A DNA stretch of 7,549 nucleotides from Clostridiales bacterium (GCA_021205375.1 JAJPXR010000207.1:1-7549), one strand, 5' to 3'; counted from the stretch's first letter, positions 1 to 6,254 are shown. The notes: generated by a model from the letters alone, not told the origin. Numbers and translations: made by a program.

Positions 1-237
1 GGTGACATCGCTGGAAATACCGGCGGCGCTGGCGGAGTAGGTGCCGGGGGTATAGCTCATGGAGCTGGCGGCGGTGGTGCCGCTGCTGGAAGCAGCCGTC
101 GAGCTGCTGGTCGAGGCGGCGGTACTGGACATGCCGCTCTCACAGGCCTGGAGTACGCCAAGAGTCACGACGCTGGCTGCGCCAGCCGCCATGCCCTTGA
201 TGAAATCCCGGCGGGAAATGGGCTGTTTTTTGGCCAT
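1..237 (-). CDS. Tat-exported FMN-binding flavoprotein lipoprotein, N-terminal part (left edge cut)
   Basis: Only the first 79 codons are in the window. The start ATG is preceded by a GGGAGG ribosome site. Residues 8-14 read SRRDFIK, a twin-arginine motif, followed by an Ala/Gly/Val hydrophobic stretch and a lipobox LQAC with Cys32, so the product should be a Tat-exported, lipid-anchored protein. Residues 33-61 are a Ser/Thr/Ala linker. From residue 62 the sequence YTPGTYSASAAGISSDVT resembles the start of FMN_bind domains in extracytosolic fumarate/urocanate-reductase-type flavoproteins; that domain normally carries an FMN linked to Thr by ApbE. The likely full product is a secreted flavin reductase with an FMN_bind domain followed by an FAD-binding reductase domain, but nothing beyond the first domain is visible, so the substrate is unknown. 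It follows tatC by 96 bp on the same strand; apbE is nearby. Confidence 0.8.
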   Translation of the reverse strand, partial: MAKKQPISRRDFIKGMAAGAASVVTLGVLQACESGMSSTAASTSSSTAASSSGTTAASSMSYTPGTYSASAAGISSDVT

Positions 238-333
238 AAATTTTCCTCCCAAAAATATAGTCTCTGGTTTTGTACAGGGGGTTTATTCCAGCGGTCCGAC
301 CTGTGGCCGCAGAATAGATAAGATGAATGGAGG

Positions 334-1134
334 TCACGCTTCTTCGGTGCTTTCCTCTTCGGCCTCGTCCTCTTCGTCGTCTTCCAGGTGCCACACCTTG
401 GTGCAGATCTTGCACAGGAAGATGCTCAGCTCCAACAGGGCCATCATGGGGAGGGCCACCATAATTTGAGACAGGATGTCCGGCGGAGTGATAATGGCAG
501 CCAGCACGAAGATGAGGACGAACAGCACCTTCCGGGACTTGGCCAGCCACTGGGGTTTGAGCAGCCCGATGCGGGTCAGCAGAACGGACACCACCGGCAG
601 CTCGAACACTGCGCCGAACACCACGAATACCGTCAGCAGGAAGTTGACATAGCTCTGGATGCTGACGGAGGCGGATACGTCGGTCCCCACGCTCAGGTCC
701 ATAAAGAAGTAGAGCATAAAGGGGACGCTGATTTTGTAGGCAAACAGCACACCCACGCAAAAGCACACCGCGCCAAAGCCCACGGCCAGCAGGAAGAACA
801 GCCGTTCCCGCTTTTTCAGGCCGGGGGCACAAAAGGCGTAGATGTGGTAGAAAATCACAGGCGAGCTGATGACCAGGCCGCCGATGGCGGCGATGGACAG
901 TTGGACCGTCAGCAGCTCCTGGGGGGCGATGTAGACGAACTTGTAGTCGTAGTCCTTGCCCAGGTCGGTGAACAGCTCCACCAACTGGGGGGCGAAGAAC
1001 AGACACACCAGCACTGCGGCCACCAGAAAGACCACGCAAATGACGATGCGGTTGCGCAGTTCTTTCAGGTGTCCGCTCAGGCTCATCTCCCCGTTGTCAG
1101 GCACGGACGGGGCTTTTTTCTTACGCCTGTTCAT
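334..1134 (-). CDS. tatC: Sec-independent protein translocase TatC
   Basis: 266 residues, the usual TatC length. TatC is the multi-spanning membrane receptor of the twin-arginine translocase and binds the RR signal peptide. Visible family motifs are the cytoplasmic N-terminal GHLKELRNR (residues 21-29, with Glu25 and Arg27), FCAPGLKKRER (101-111) in the first cytoplasmic loop, FELP (177-180) and TPPDILSQ (216-223), with about six hydrophobic segments between. The C-terminus from about residue 251 is a strikingly acidic tail (EDDEEDEAEEE). The start overlaps the end of tatA by 14 bp, implying coupled translation in a tatB-tatA-tatC order. A gene for an RR-signal lipoprotein follows it, so this translocase probably serves that neighbour at least. 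Confidence 0.96.
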   Translation of the reverse strand: MNRRKKKAPSVPDNGEMSLSGHLKELRNRIVICVVFLVAAVLVCLFFAPQLVELFTDLGKDYDYKFVYIAPQELLTVQLSIAAIGGLVISSPVIFYHIYAFCAPGLKKRERLFFLLAVGFGAVCFCVGVLFAYKISVPFMLYFFMDLSVGTDVSASVSIQSYVNFLLTVFVVFGAVFELPVVSVLLTRIGLLKPQWLAKSRKVLFVLIFVLAAIITPPDILSQIMVALPMMALLELSIFLCKICTKVWHLEDDEEDEAEEESTEEA

Positions 1135-1306
1135 CCTGGGGCTTGCTCTCCTCCGTCTGTTCGGGCTTGTCCTCGTCCTTCATGCCGTCCCGGAAGTTCT
1201 TGATGCTCTTGCCCATCATTTTGGTCAGCTTGGGGATCTGCGTGGGGCCAAACAAGACCACTACGATCAGCAGAACAACGATCAGCTCAGTTGTACCGAT
1301 TTTCAT
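1121..1306 (-). CDS. tatA: Twin-arginine translocase subunit TatA
   Basis: 61 residues: a short N-terminal membrane helix (MKIGTTELIVVLLIVVVLFG), the conserved hinge FGPTQIPKL, an amphipathic helix (TKMMGKSIKNFRDGM) and a charged tail. This is the complete TatA/E architecture; TatA oligomerises to form the protein-conducting pore or membrane-thinning patch. A GGAGG ribosome site lies about 9 bp ahead of the ATG. The ATG overlaps the TGA of the upstream tatB-like gene in an ATGA arrangement, and its own 3' end overlaps tatC by 14 bp, so all three should be translated from one message. Confidence 0.95.
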   Translation of the reverse strand: MKIGTTELIVVLLIVVVLFGPTQIPKLTKMMGKSIKNFRDGMKDEDKPEQTEESKPQDEQA

Positions 1307-1806
1307 GTGGTTTCTCCTCCTTTATTTTGGTTTAGCGTGGCGTCCTCCGCCATTGGAGGAACCGCTTCCGGCTCCTCTGATGCATCGGGCGCGGCAGCCG
1401 GGGGAGCGGTTACCGCTTCCGGGGCCTGCACCGGTTCCGGAGCCGCCGTCTCCGCTGCCGGGGTCTCCGGCGCTTCGGCGGCAGGAGCCTGCTGCGTCTT
1501 TTCCGCAGCGGGCTTTTTCTTCGGCTTTCCGATGTTATTCAGAGAGGTTTTCACCTCTTTGACGCTGCCTTTGATCTCCTTGTCCATCTCCTCCAGTGGC
1601 TCCATAGCCTCCCGGATGGGGGCCTGGGCCTCCTCCAGTGGCTCCACCACGTTCTCCCGGATCTCGGAGGTCAGGTCGTTGGTGGCCTCCCGGAAGGCCC
1701 GCAGGCCAGCGCAAAGCTTTTTGGCTAACTCCTGGAGTTTGTCCGGCCCTATGTCAACCAGGGCCACGATGAAGATGACCACCAGTTCCATAGCGCCAAT
1801 TTTCAT
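1303..1806 (-). CDS. tatB: TatB-like TatA/B-family translocase subunit with long Ala/Pro/Glu tail
   Basis: 167 residues from the ATG at 1806, chosen because an AAGGAGA ribosome site sits just upstream and because this MKIG start aligns with that of tatA; the frame stays open 7 codons further upstream without such support. Residues 1-20 form a membrane helix (MKIGAMELVVIFIVALVDIG), followed by the GPDKLQELAKKL hinge and amphipathic helix, then a long charged helical stretch rich in Glu (to about 95). From about residue 98 it is a low-complexity Ala/Pro/Glu/Thr tail. The length and the early Glu7 fit TatB, which together with TatC forms the signal-peptide receptor, but Firmicutes often use only TatA-type proteins, so the TatB label is provisional. 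Its TGA overlaps the tatA start by ATGA. It is the first gene of the minus-strand operon. Confidence 0.85.
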   Translation of the reverse strand: MKIGAMELVVIFIVALVDIGPDKLQELAKKLCAGLRAFREATNDLTSEIRENVVEPLEEAQAPIREAMEPLEEMDKEIKGSVKEVKTSLNNIGKPKKKPAAEKTQQAPAAEAPETPAAETAAPEPVQAPEAVTAPPAAAPDASEEPEAVPPMAEDATLNQNKGGETT

Positions 1807-1830
1807 GGGTTGTCTCTCCTTTCTCAATAG

Positions 1831-1852
1831 GTGTCCGCCCCTGGGCCGACAC
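1831..1852 (-). promoter_or_regulatory. Inverted repeat in the tatB leader
   Basis: Two 10-base arms (GTGTCCGCCC and GGGCCGACAC on the plus strand) pair with a single mismatch around a 2-base centre. The dyad ends about 25 bp upstream of the tatB ATG and about 10 bp upstream of its ribosome site. It could be a DNA operator for a dimeric regulator such as the divergent MerR protein, or a leader hairpin in the tat mRNA. No promoter for the tat operon could be assigned with confidence in the AT-rich DNA beyond it. Confidence 0.4.
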
Positions 1853-1908
1853 CGGGACCGGATAAGCGGCGCAAACCGTCTGATTCCGGTAAAAATCGAA
1901 AAAAATGA

Positions 1909-1937
1909 TTGAAAAGCGCTTCTCTTTCCGCTAAACT
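1909..1937 (+). promoter_or_regulatory. Candidate promoter of the merR gene
   Basis: A TTGAAA hexamer (1909-1914) lies 17 bp from TAAACT (1932-1937), a reasonable sigma-A pair 45 bp upstream of the merR start. A second -10 option, ACTATA at 1935, would give the 20-bp spacer typical of MerR-activated promoters. A palindrome occupies the spacer (see 1911-1924). The assignment is by eye. Confidence 0.5.
1911..1924. promoter_or_regulatory. Candidate MerR operator (palindrome in promoter spacer)
   Basis: GAAAAGCGCTTCTC is a 14-bp palindrome with one mismatched pair (consensus GARAAGCGCTTYTC). It lies between the candidate -35 and -10 elements of the merR promoter, the position where MerR-family dimers characteristically bind, and in the region from which the divergent tat operon would also be transcribed. 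The known family habit supports an operator; binding itself is inference. Confidence 0.5.
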
Positions 1938-1982
1938 ATAGAAACAAAGACATAAATAAAAACGAAACAGGAGCGAACCCCT

Positions 1983-2807
1983 ATGGCAAAGCAAAAAACA
2001 TATCGCATGGGCGAATTTTCCCAACGGCTGGGCGTCACCCGGGACCTGATCAAGCACTACGAAAAGCAGGGCATCCTCACCTCCCGGCGGGAGGAGGGCA
2101 ACCAGTACCGGTACTATTACCACTCGCAATATCCGGCCATTCTCATCAGCAAGAAACTGCAAAACACGGGCTACTCCCTGCGGGAGATCGGCCACCTCCT
2201 CAACGAGGCCAGCCTGGAGGAATATACCGACGAAAACGCCGGGCGCATCGCCGCGCTGGAGCGGGAGCAATTGCTTCGGGAGATGGCATTGGAGAACCTG
2301 CGGTTCGTCTACGCCTGCCAGCAGAAGGCGCTGGATGGAACACTGCTGGGCAGTTGGGAACTGGATGAGCAGCCCGACCTGGTCTTTTTCCCCTTCTCCG
2401 AGACGGCAGCGTTCCTTCCCCTCTCTCCGGAGGACATTGATGCCATGGCGGACTGGACCGACGCCACCCCCGCAGTGGAGTATTGCAGGCTGATCCGGGA
2501 TGAGAAGGTGATCTTCGGTTTTACCGCCACGGCGGAGCAGGCCCGGCTGCTGGGGCTGCATGGCAGTCAGGTGGAGCAGCTCCCCGCCTGCCGCACCTTC
2601 TGCTACTACCTGAAATTTCCCCGTTCCACCATCGGCGGTCAGGCGAACACCGATGAGGAGGAAATTCAAAAAATGCTCCCCCCGGCGCTGGCCGCGCTGG
2701 AGGCACAAAACCTGACGGCAACCGGGCCGATCCTGATCCGGCACCTGTTTGAAGCGCCGGAGGCCGGGAGCTTTTACTATTACTGCCAGGCGAGCATCCC
2801 CATTTGA
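1983..2807 (+). CDS. MerR-family transcriptional regulator with effector-binding C-terminus
   Basis: 274 residues with an AGGAG ribosome site 10 bp upstream. Residues 7-75 are a classic MerR DNA-binding domain: helix-turn-helix (YRMGEFSQRLGVTRDLIKHY), then the wing (GILTSRREEGNQYRYYY) and the second helical pair (GYSLREIGHLLNEA). A long dimerisation helix follows (about 75-115). The C-terminal half (about 120-274) is too long for a metal-sensing MerR and resembles in size the drug- or ligand-binding (GyrI-like) domains of BmrR-type regulators; no effector can be named. The gene is divergent from the tat operon, with 176 bp between the two starts, and lies ahead of apbE, so it probably controls one or both transcription units. 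No terminator is obvious before apbE. Confidence 0.9.
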   Translation: MAKQKTYRMGEFSQRLGVTRDLIKHYEKQGILTSRREEGNQYRYYYHSQYPAILISKKLQNTGYSLREIGHLLNEASLEEYTDENAGRIAALEREQLLREMALENLRFVYACQQKALDGTLLGSWELDEQPDLVFFPFSETAAFLPLSPEDIDAMADWTDATPAVEYCRLIRDEKVIFGFTATAEQARLLGLHGSQVEQLPACRTFCYYLKFPRSTIGGQANTDEEEIQKMLPPALAALEAQNLTATGPILIRHLFEAPEAGSFYYYCQASIPI

Positions 2808-3030
2808 GTCAAACCCTACGCCACCACTTTAAATATTACTATCAGATGTATTATAAAGTTGAGCGCAACACACAGGTCAATAGGCTTTGTCAAATTTGTC
2901 GTCTTTTTCTGGTTTCTTTTATTCATTTTTGTCGATTTAGGGAAACGCCGATTGATGACAAAGCTGAAAGTGATTCCGATGCGAAAGTCATTGACCGTTG
3001 GCACAAAGCGTTAAAACAGGGAGAATTAAA
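2808..3030. other. AT-rich intergenic region between merR and apbE
   Basis: This 223-bp gap is much richer in A/T than the genes around it. It contains TATTATAA at about 2850, three TTTGTC motifs (about 2886, 2895 and 2928) and a facing GACAAAG at 2957-2963. A TTG-initiated 76-codon frame crosses it and ends in ATGA over the apbE start, but it has no ribosome site and no recognisable protein. The region probably holds the apbE promoter; no hexamer pair stands out clearly enough to call. Confidence 0.4.
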
Positions 3031-4071
3031 ATGAAAAACTGCAAACAGCTTCTCTGTTGCCTGCTCTCAATGCTGCTGCTGGCCGGCTGCTCTGCCGGGA
3101 CTGCGGAGCCTGACCCGGAGGCGGCGGAGTCCAGTACCCAGTATATGGACGCCATGGACACTTATATGACCCTGACCGCCTACGGCAGCAACCGGGACGA
3201 CGCCCTGAACGCCGCCGTGGAGGAAATTCAGCGGCTGGAGGCCCTGTGGTCCGTGGGCAGCGAGGACAGCGAGGTCTCCCAGTTGAACCGGGAGGGGACC
3301 GCCGTCCTCTCGGAGGACACCGCCGCCCTCTTCGAGCGGGCCTTGGAGATTTACGACAGCACCGGCGGAGCCTTCGACATCACCGTTTACCCCCTGATGG
3401 AGCTGTGGGGCTTCACCACCCAGGACTATCAGGTGCCGGAGGCGTCCGACCTGCAAGCCGCCCTGGCCCTTGTGGGCGCGGACCGCGTTACCTATGACAG
3501 CTCCACCTCCACTGTCACCCTTGGCGAAGGCCAGTCCATCGACCTGGGCGGCATCGCCAAAGGCTACACCTCCCAGCGCATCATGGAGCTGTTCGAGGAG
3601 ATGGGCGTGACCTCCGCCATGGTCTCCCTGGGCGGCAACATCCAGTGCCTTGGCACCAAGCCCGACGGCTCCCTCTGGCGGGTGGGCATCCAGGACCCGG
3701 TGGGCAGCGAAGGGGCCATCGTCGCGGTCATCGAGGTGGAGGACCAGGCGGTCATCACCTCCGGCTCCTATGAGCGGTACTTCACCGACGAGGCCACCGG
3801 CGAGACCTACCACCACATCATCGACCCCGCCACCGGCTACCCGGCGGACAGCGGCTTGATCTCCGTCACCATCGTCACCGACGACGGCGCATTGGGTGAC
3901 GCTCTCTCCACTGCCCTGTTCATCATGGGTCTGGAGGAAGGGACCGCCTACTGGCAGGCCCACAGCGACGAATTTCAGGCCGTGTTCATCACCACCGACA
4001 GCGAAATTTACGTCACCGCAGGGCTGGAAGATTCCGTCACCGCCGACGCGGGGTACACCCTGCTCACATAG
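3031..4071 (+). CDS. apbE: FAD:protein FMN transferase ApbE, lipoprotein
   Basis: 346 residues from the ATG at 3031, chosen because a GGGAG site lies 7 bp upstream and because this start gives a proper lipoprotein signal peptide (MKNCKQLLCCLLSMLLLAGC, lipobox LAGC, Cys20). ApbE enzymes use FAD to attach FMN to a Thr in FMN_bind/NqrC-type domains outside the membrane. Family motifs are in order: YMDAMDTYMTLTAYG near the N-terminus of the mature protein, GGAFDITVYPLMELWGF from residue 112, DLGGIAKGY from 171, SLGGN, TSGSYERYF, HHIIDPATGYP from 261 and DALSTALF from 290; the last two regions contribute metal and FAD binding. The frame looks intact. The obvious local substrate is the FMN_bind lipoprotein at the left edge of the window. 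Confidence 0.96.
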   Translation: MKNCKQLLCCLLSMLLLAGCSAGTAEPDPEAAESSTQYMDAMDTYMTLTAYGSNRDDALNAAVEEIQRLEALWSVGSEDSEVSQLNREGTAVLSEDTAALFERALEIYDSTGGAFDITVYPLMELWGFTTQDYQVPEASDLQAALALVGADRVTYDSSTSTVTLGEGQSIDLGGIAKGYTSQRIMELFEEMGVTSAMVSLGGNIQCLGTKPDGSLWRVGIQDPVGSEGAIVAVIEVEDQAVITSGSYERYFTDEATGETYHHIIDPATGYPADSGLISVTIVTDDGALGDALSTALFIMGLEEGTAYWQAHSDEFQAVFITTDSEIYVTAGLEDSVTADAGYTLLT

Positions 4072-4162
4072 CTTTTCGTCAACGGCTGCTGGTAAAACCT
4101 TCTTTTTCTGCCTTTTCATAATCTTCCCGGAAGCGCAAATACTACCTCCACGACATCGTTCC

Positions 4163-4188
4163 GGCGGCGCGGTAAAACCGTCGCCGCC
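4163..4188 (+). terminator. Hairpin between apbE and the AbrB-like fragment
   Basis: A GGCGGCG-CGGT stem pairs with ACCG-T-CGCCGCC (one bulged T) around an AAA loop, a strong GC-rich hairpin. It lies 91 bp after the apbE stop and 13 bp before the ribosome site of the next reading frame. No clean T-run follows, so it may be a weak terminator of apbE or a leader structure rather than a standard intrinsic terminator. Confidence 0.4.
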
Positions 4189-4215
4189 ATGATCCCAATT
4201 TGGAGGTAGAGAGAT

Positions 4216-4392
4216 ATGAAAGCGACAGGAATTGTGCGGCGGATCGACGACCTGGGCCGTGTGGTCATCCCCAAGGAGATAAGGCGTACCATGCGTATCC
4301 GGGAGGGCGACCCGTCACAGATGACATTGCAGCCGTGGCAGCGGTTCTGTTTCGCCTTGTTGGAGCTGGCCAAAAGGCAGGGTTGGAAATAG
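4216..4392 (+). CDS. Truncated AbrB/SpoVT-type regulator (58 codons)
   Basis: A GGAGG ribosome site (4202-4206) precedes this ATG. Residues 1-33 are an almost textbook AbrB/SpoVT DNA-binding start, from MKATGIVRRIDDLGRVVIP to IREGDP. Full SpoVT-like proteins continue after GDP with a beta strand (LEIF.. type), the rest of the swapped-hairpin fold and a GAF-like domain, about 180 residues in total. Here the sequence turns into SQMTLQPWQRFCFALLELAKRQGWK and stops, which does not match the family. Either the 3' part was replaced by a rearrangement near 4317, or this is a mini-regulator with a divergent end. In another frame the DNA after the break reads VTDDIAAVAAVLFRLVGAGQ and continues to 4478, which looks more protein-like but is unrecognised. 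A truncated, probably nonfunctional gene is most likely. Confidence 0.65.
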   Translation: MKATGIVRRIDDLGRVVIPKEIRRTMRIREGDPSQMTLQPWQRFCFALLELAKRQGWK

Positions 4393-4427
4393 TACATATG
4401 ACAGAGCGTTCCGCTCTTATTAGCCGT

Positions 4428-4468
4428 AAGGCCGCCGGATTCCGGCGGCCTTCAATTTTGTCATTTTT
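4428..4468 (+). terminator. Perfect GC-rich palindrome with T-rich tail
   Basis: Twelve-base arms (AAGGCCGCCGGA, 4428-4439, and its complement, 4441-4452) face each other around one T, followed by CAATTTTGTCATTTTT. This fits an intrinsic terminator for the AbrB-like frame, ending transcription before the Fic promoter. The T-rich tail is at the same time the left arm of the next palindrome. Confidence 0.6.
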
Positions 4469-4487
4469 GCGGAAATGACAAAATTGA
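4452..4487. repeat. AT-rich inverted repeat, 15-bp perfect arms
   Basis: TCAATTTTGTCATTT (4452-4466) and AAATGACAAAATTGA (4473-4487) are exact reverse complements around TTGCGG. The right arm ends one base before the -35 hexamer of the Fic promoter. Candidate roles are an operator for the Fic/hsdM operon, perhaps bound by the winged helix of the Fic protein, or a second terminator hairpin. The symmetry is directly visible; the role is inference. Confidence 0.6.
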
Positions 4488-4488
4488 G

Positions 4489-4517
4489 TTGACGAATGAA
4501 GCAGTTAGATATATAAT
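4489..4517 (+). promoter_or_regulatory. Strong sigma-A promoter of the fic-hsdM operon
   Basis: TTGACG (4489-4494), a 17-bp spacer and TATAAT (4512-4517) give a near-consensus promoter. It is 37 bp upstream of the chosen fic start, and the 15-bp-arm palindrome touches its -35 side. Confidence 0.8.
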
Positions 4518-4554
4518 ATAAATAACAAAAATTCTCATCAAAATGAGGTGTGAT

Positions 4555-5613
4555 ATGCGCAGCTACAACCTGCAAAAAGAATGGGAGAACCTGCTGACAC
4601 CCGACATCGTGGCCCTGCTGACGCAAATTCACGAGTTCAAAGGGGAACAGAATCTCTTTATTGAGGCACATCGGGACACCCTGACCCAACTCCTTGAAAT
4701 TGCAAAAATCCAGAGCACAGAAGCCTCCAACAAAATCGAGGGCATTTATACCTCAGACGACCGGCTGAAAAAAATCGTTCTGGACAAGACCACACCCCGC
4801 ACCCGCAGCGAGCAGGAGATCGCCGGATACCGGGACGTACTGGCGACCATCCATGAGAGCTATGAGTATATCCCCCTGCGCCCCTCCATGATTTTGCAGT
4901 TGCATCGGGACCTGTACAAATTCAGCGGCAGCGGTATCGGCGGGAGCTATAAAAATGCCGATAACGTCATTGCAGAGGAGGACGCCGCAGGCAATCGGTA
5001 TGTCCGCTTCCAGCCGGTTCCCGCGTGGGAGACCCCAGAAGCGGTGGAACGAGCCTGTAAAGCGTATGACGAAGCGATACAGGCCGGGGCTGACCCCCTG
5101 CTGGCCATTCCGATGTTTCTTTTGGATTTCCTCTGCATCCATCCCTTTAACGACGGCAACGGGCGCATGAGCCGCCTGTTGACCCTGCTGCTCCTGTACC
5201 GCGCCGGGTATATCGTGGGGAAATATGTCAGCCTTGAAAAGGGTATCGAGCAGAGCAAGGAGACCTATTACGAAACTCTCCAGCAAAGCTCCATTGGCTG
5301 GCACGAAAACGAAAACGATTACGCCCCCTTTGTCCGCTACACTCTCGGTGTGATTCTGGCGGCTTATCGGGAGTTTTCCGCACGCGTGCAGCTTTTGACC
5401 ACCAGCGGCATTTCCAAGCAGGAGCGCATCCGCGAGGTCATCCGCGGCACCCTCGGCAAAATTACCAAGGCCGAAATTATGGCACAATGCCCTGACATCA
5501 GCCAGACAACCGTTCAGCGGACGCTGAACGAGCTGCAAAAGAAGGGCGAGATCCTCAAACTCAGCGGCGGACGCTATACCGCCTATATTTGGAACAGGGA
5601 GAACGAACTATGA
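4555..5613 (+). CDS. Fic family protein (AMP-transferase) with C-terminal winged helix
   Basis: 352 residues from the ATG at 4555, preferred over the ATG at 4543 because a GAGGTG ribosome site lies between them. Fic enzymes transfer AMP (or another phosphate-containing group) to hydroxyls of target proteins. The catalytic motif HPFNDGNGRMSR is complete (residues 196-207: His196, Asp200, Asn202, Arg204). An N-terminal inhibitory-helix motif S(T)xxxE(G/N) is present as SNKIEG (58-63, Ser58 and Glu62), placing it in class II, self-inhibited Fic. Residues about 285-345 form a winged helix (KITKAEIMAQCPDISQTTVQRTLNELQKKGEILKL, read as consecutive segments), so it may also bind DNA and regulate its own operon. 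It is the first gene after a strong promoter and its TGA overlaps the hsdM ATG, a coupling that suggests a role in the restriction system. Target unknown. Confidence 0.93.
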   Translation: MRSYNLQKEWENLLTPDIVALLTQIHEFKGEQNLFIEAHRDTLTQLLEIAKIQSTEASNKIEGIYTSDDRLKKIVLDKTTPRTRSEQEIAGYRDVLATIHESYEYIPLRPSMILQLHRDLYKFSGSGIGGSYKNADNVIAEEDAAGNRYVRFQPVPAWETPEAVERACKAYDEAIQAGADPLLAIPMFLLDFLCIHPFNDGNGRMSRLLTLLLLYRAGYIVGKYVSLEKGIEQSKETYYETLQQSSIGWHENENDYAPFVRYTLGVILAAYREFSARVQLLTTSGISKQERIREVIRGTLGKITKAEIMAQCPDISQTTVQRTLNELQKKGEILKLSGGRYTAYIWNRENEL

Positions 5614-6254
5614 TCACCGGAGAACTGAAAAACAAAATCGACGGCCTGTGGGACATCTTCGCCGCAGGCGGCCTGGTCAACCCCCTGGATGTCATCGAGC
5701 AGGTCACCTACCTGATGTTCATCCGGGACCTGGACGACACCGACAACCTCCGCGCCAAAGAGAGTGCCATGCTGGGCCTGCCCTACACCAGCATTTTCGC
5801 GGGAGAGGTGGAAATTGGCGAACGCAAAATCCCCGGCGAACAGCTCAAATGGTCGGTGTTCCGGGACTTCCCGGCGGGACGGATGTACAACGTCATGCAG
5901 GAGTGGGTGTTCCCCTTCATCAAGGGCCTTCACGGGGACAAAAACAGCGCCTACTCCAAATATATGGACGACGCCATTTTCAAGCTGCCCACTCCCCTGC
6001 TGCTGAGCAAGGTAGTGGACTGTCTGGACGACATTTATTCCCAAATGGCCCAGCTCCACGACAGCGACATCCGGGGCGACGTGTACGAATACCTCCTGAG
6101 CAAAATCAGCCAGTCCGGGCGCAACGGCCAGTTCCGCACCCCCCGCCACATCATCCGCATGATGGTGGAGATGATGGACCCCCGGCCCGACGACGTGATC
6201 TGCGAAATTCCCACTCAACTTTTAATACAATTTGGCGATAGCTTATGTGCCTGA
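5610..6254 (+). pseudogene. hsdM: Type I restriction-modification methyltransferase subunit HsdM, interrupted after about 198 residues
   Basis: The start at 5610 has a GGGAG site and overlaps the fic stop as ATGA. Residues 1-about 150 are the HsdM N-terminal helical domain (MITGELKNKIDGLWDIFAAGG, LNVIEQ-type VNPLDVIEQVTYLMFIRDLDD); residues 173-181 are GQFRTPRHI, the usual entry to the N6-adenine methyltransferase domain. The family continues from VIC into the SAM-binding DPACGTAGF motif and later NPPF, for a total of roughly 480-530 residues. Here the reading departs after V196-I197-C198, about nt 6203-6206, and stops at 6254 after 16 unrelated residues. The methylase should be inactive. The break coincides with the edge of the recombinase-bearing DNA, so insertion of that element is the probable cause; the 3' half may lie beyond the far end of the element. 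Confidence 0.9.

Noticed and set aside
140..1039. 299-codon minus-strand frame overlapping tatC
   Set aside because: Arg/Gly/Pro-rich alternate-frame translation without motifs; tatC in the other frame is unmistakable.
1807..1827. Seven-codon upstream extension of the tatB-like gene
   Set aside because: The ATG at 1806 has the ribosome site and aligns with the tatA start; the extension overlaps that ribosome site.
1824..2744. 306-codon minus-strand frame opposite merR
   Set aside because: Antisense shadow of the MerR gene, with no family resemblance and no ribosome site.
2804..3034. 76-codon frame between merR and apbE, TTG start, ATGA overlap with apbE
   Set aside because: No ribosome site, a weak start and no recognisable protein; kept only as a note on the AT-rich gap.
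3067..4119. 350-codon open frame on the minus strand opposite apbE
   Set aside because: It is a shadow of GC-rich coding DNA: Gly/Val/His-rich with no domain, while the plus-strand ApbE has every family motif.
4116..4397. 93-codon minus-strand frame at the AbrB-like fragment
   Set aside because: It is opposite a clear AbrB N-terminus with a good ribosome site; it has no motifs of its own.
4753..5538. 261-codon minus-strand frame opposite fic
   Set aside because: Antisense shadow; the plus strand carries the complete Fic motif.
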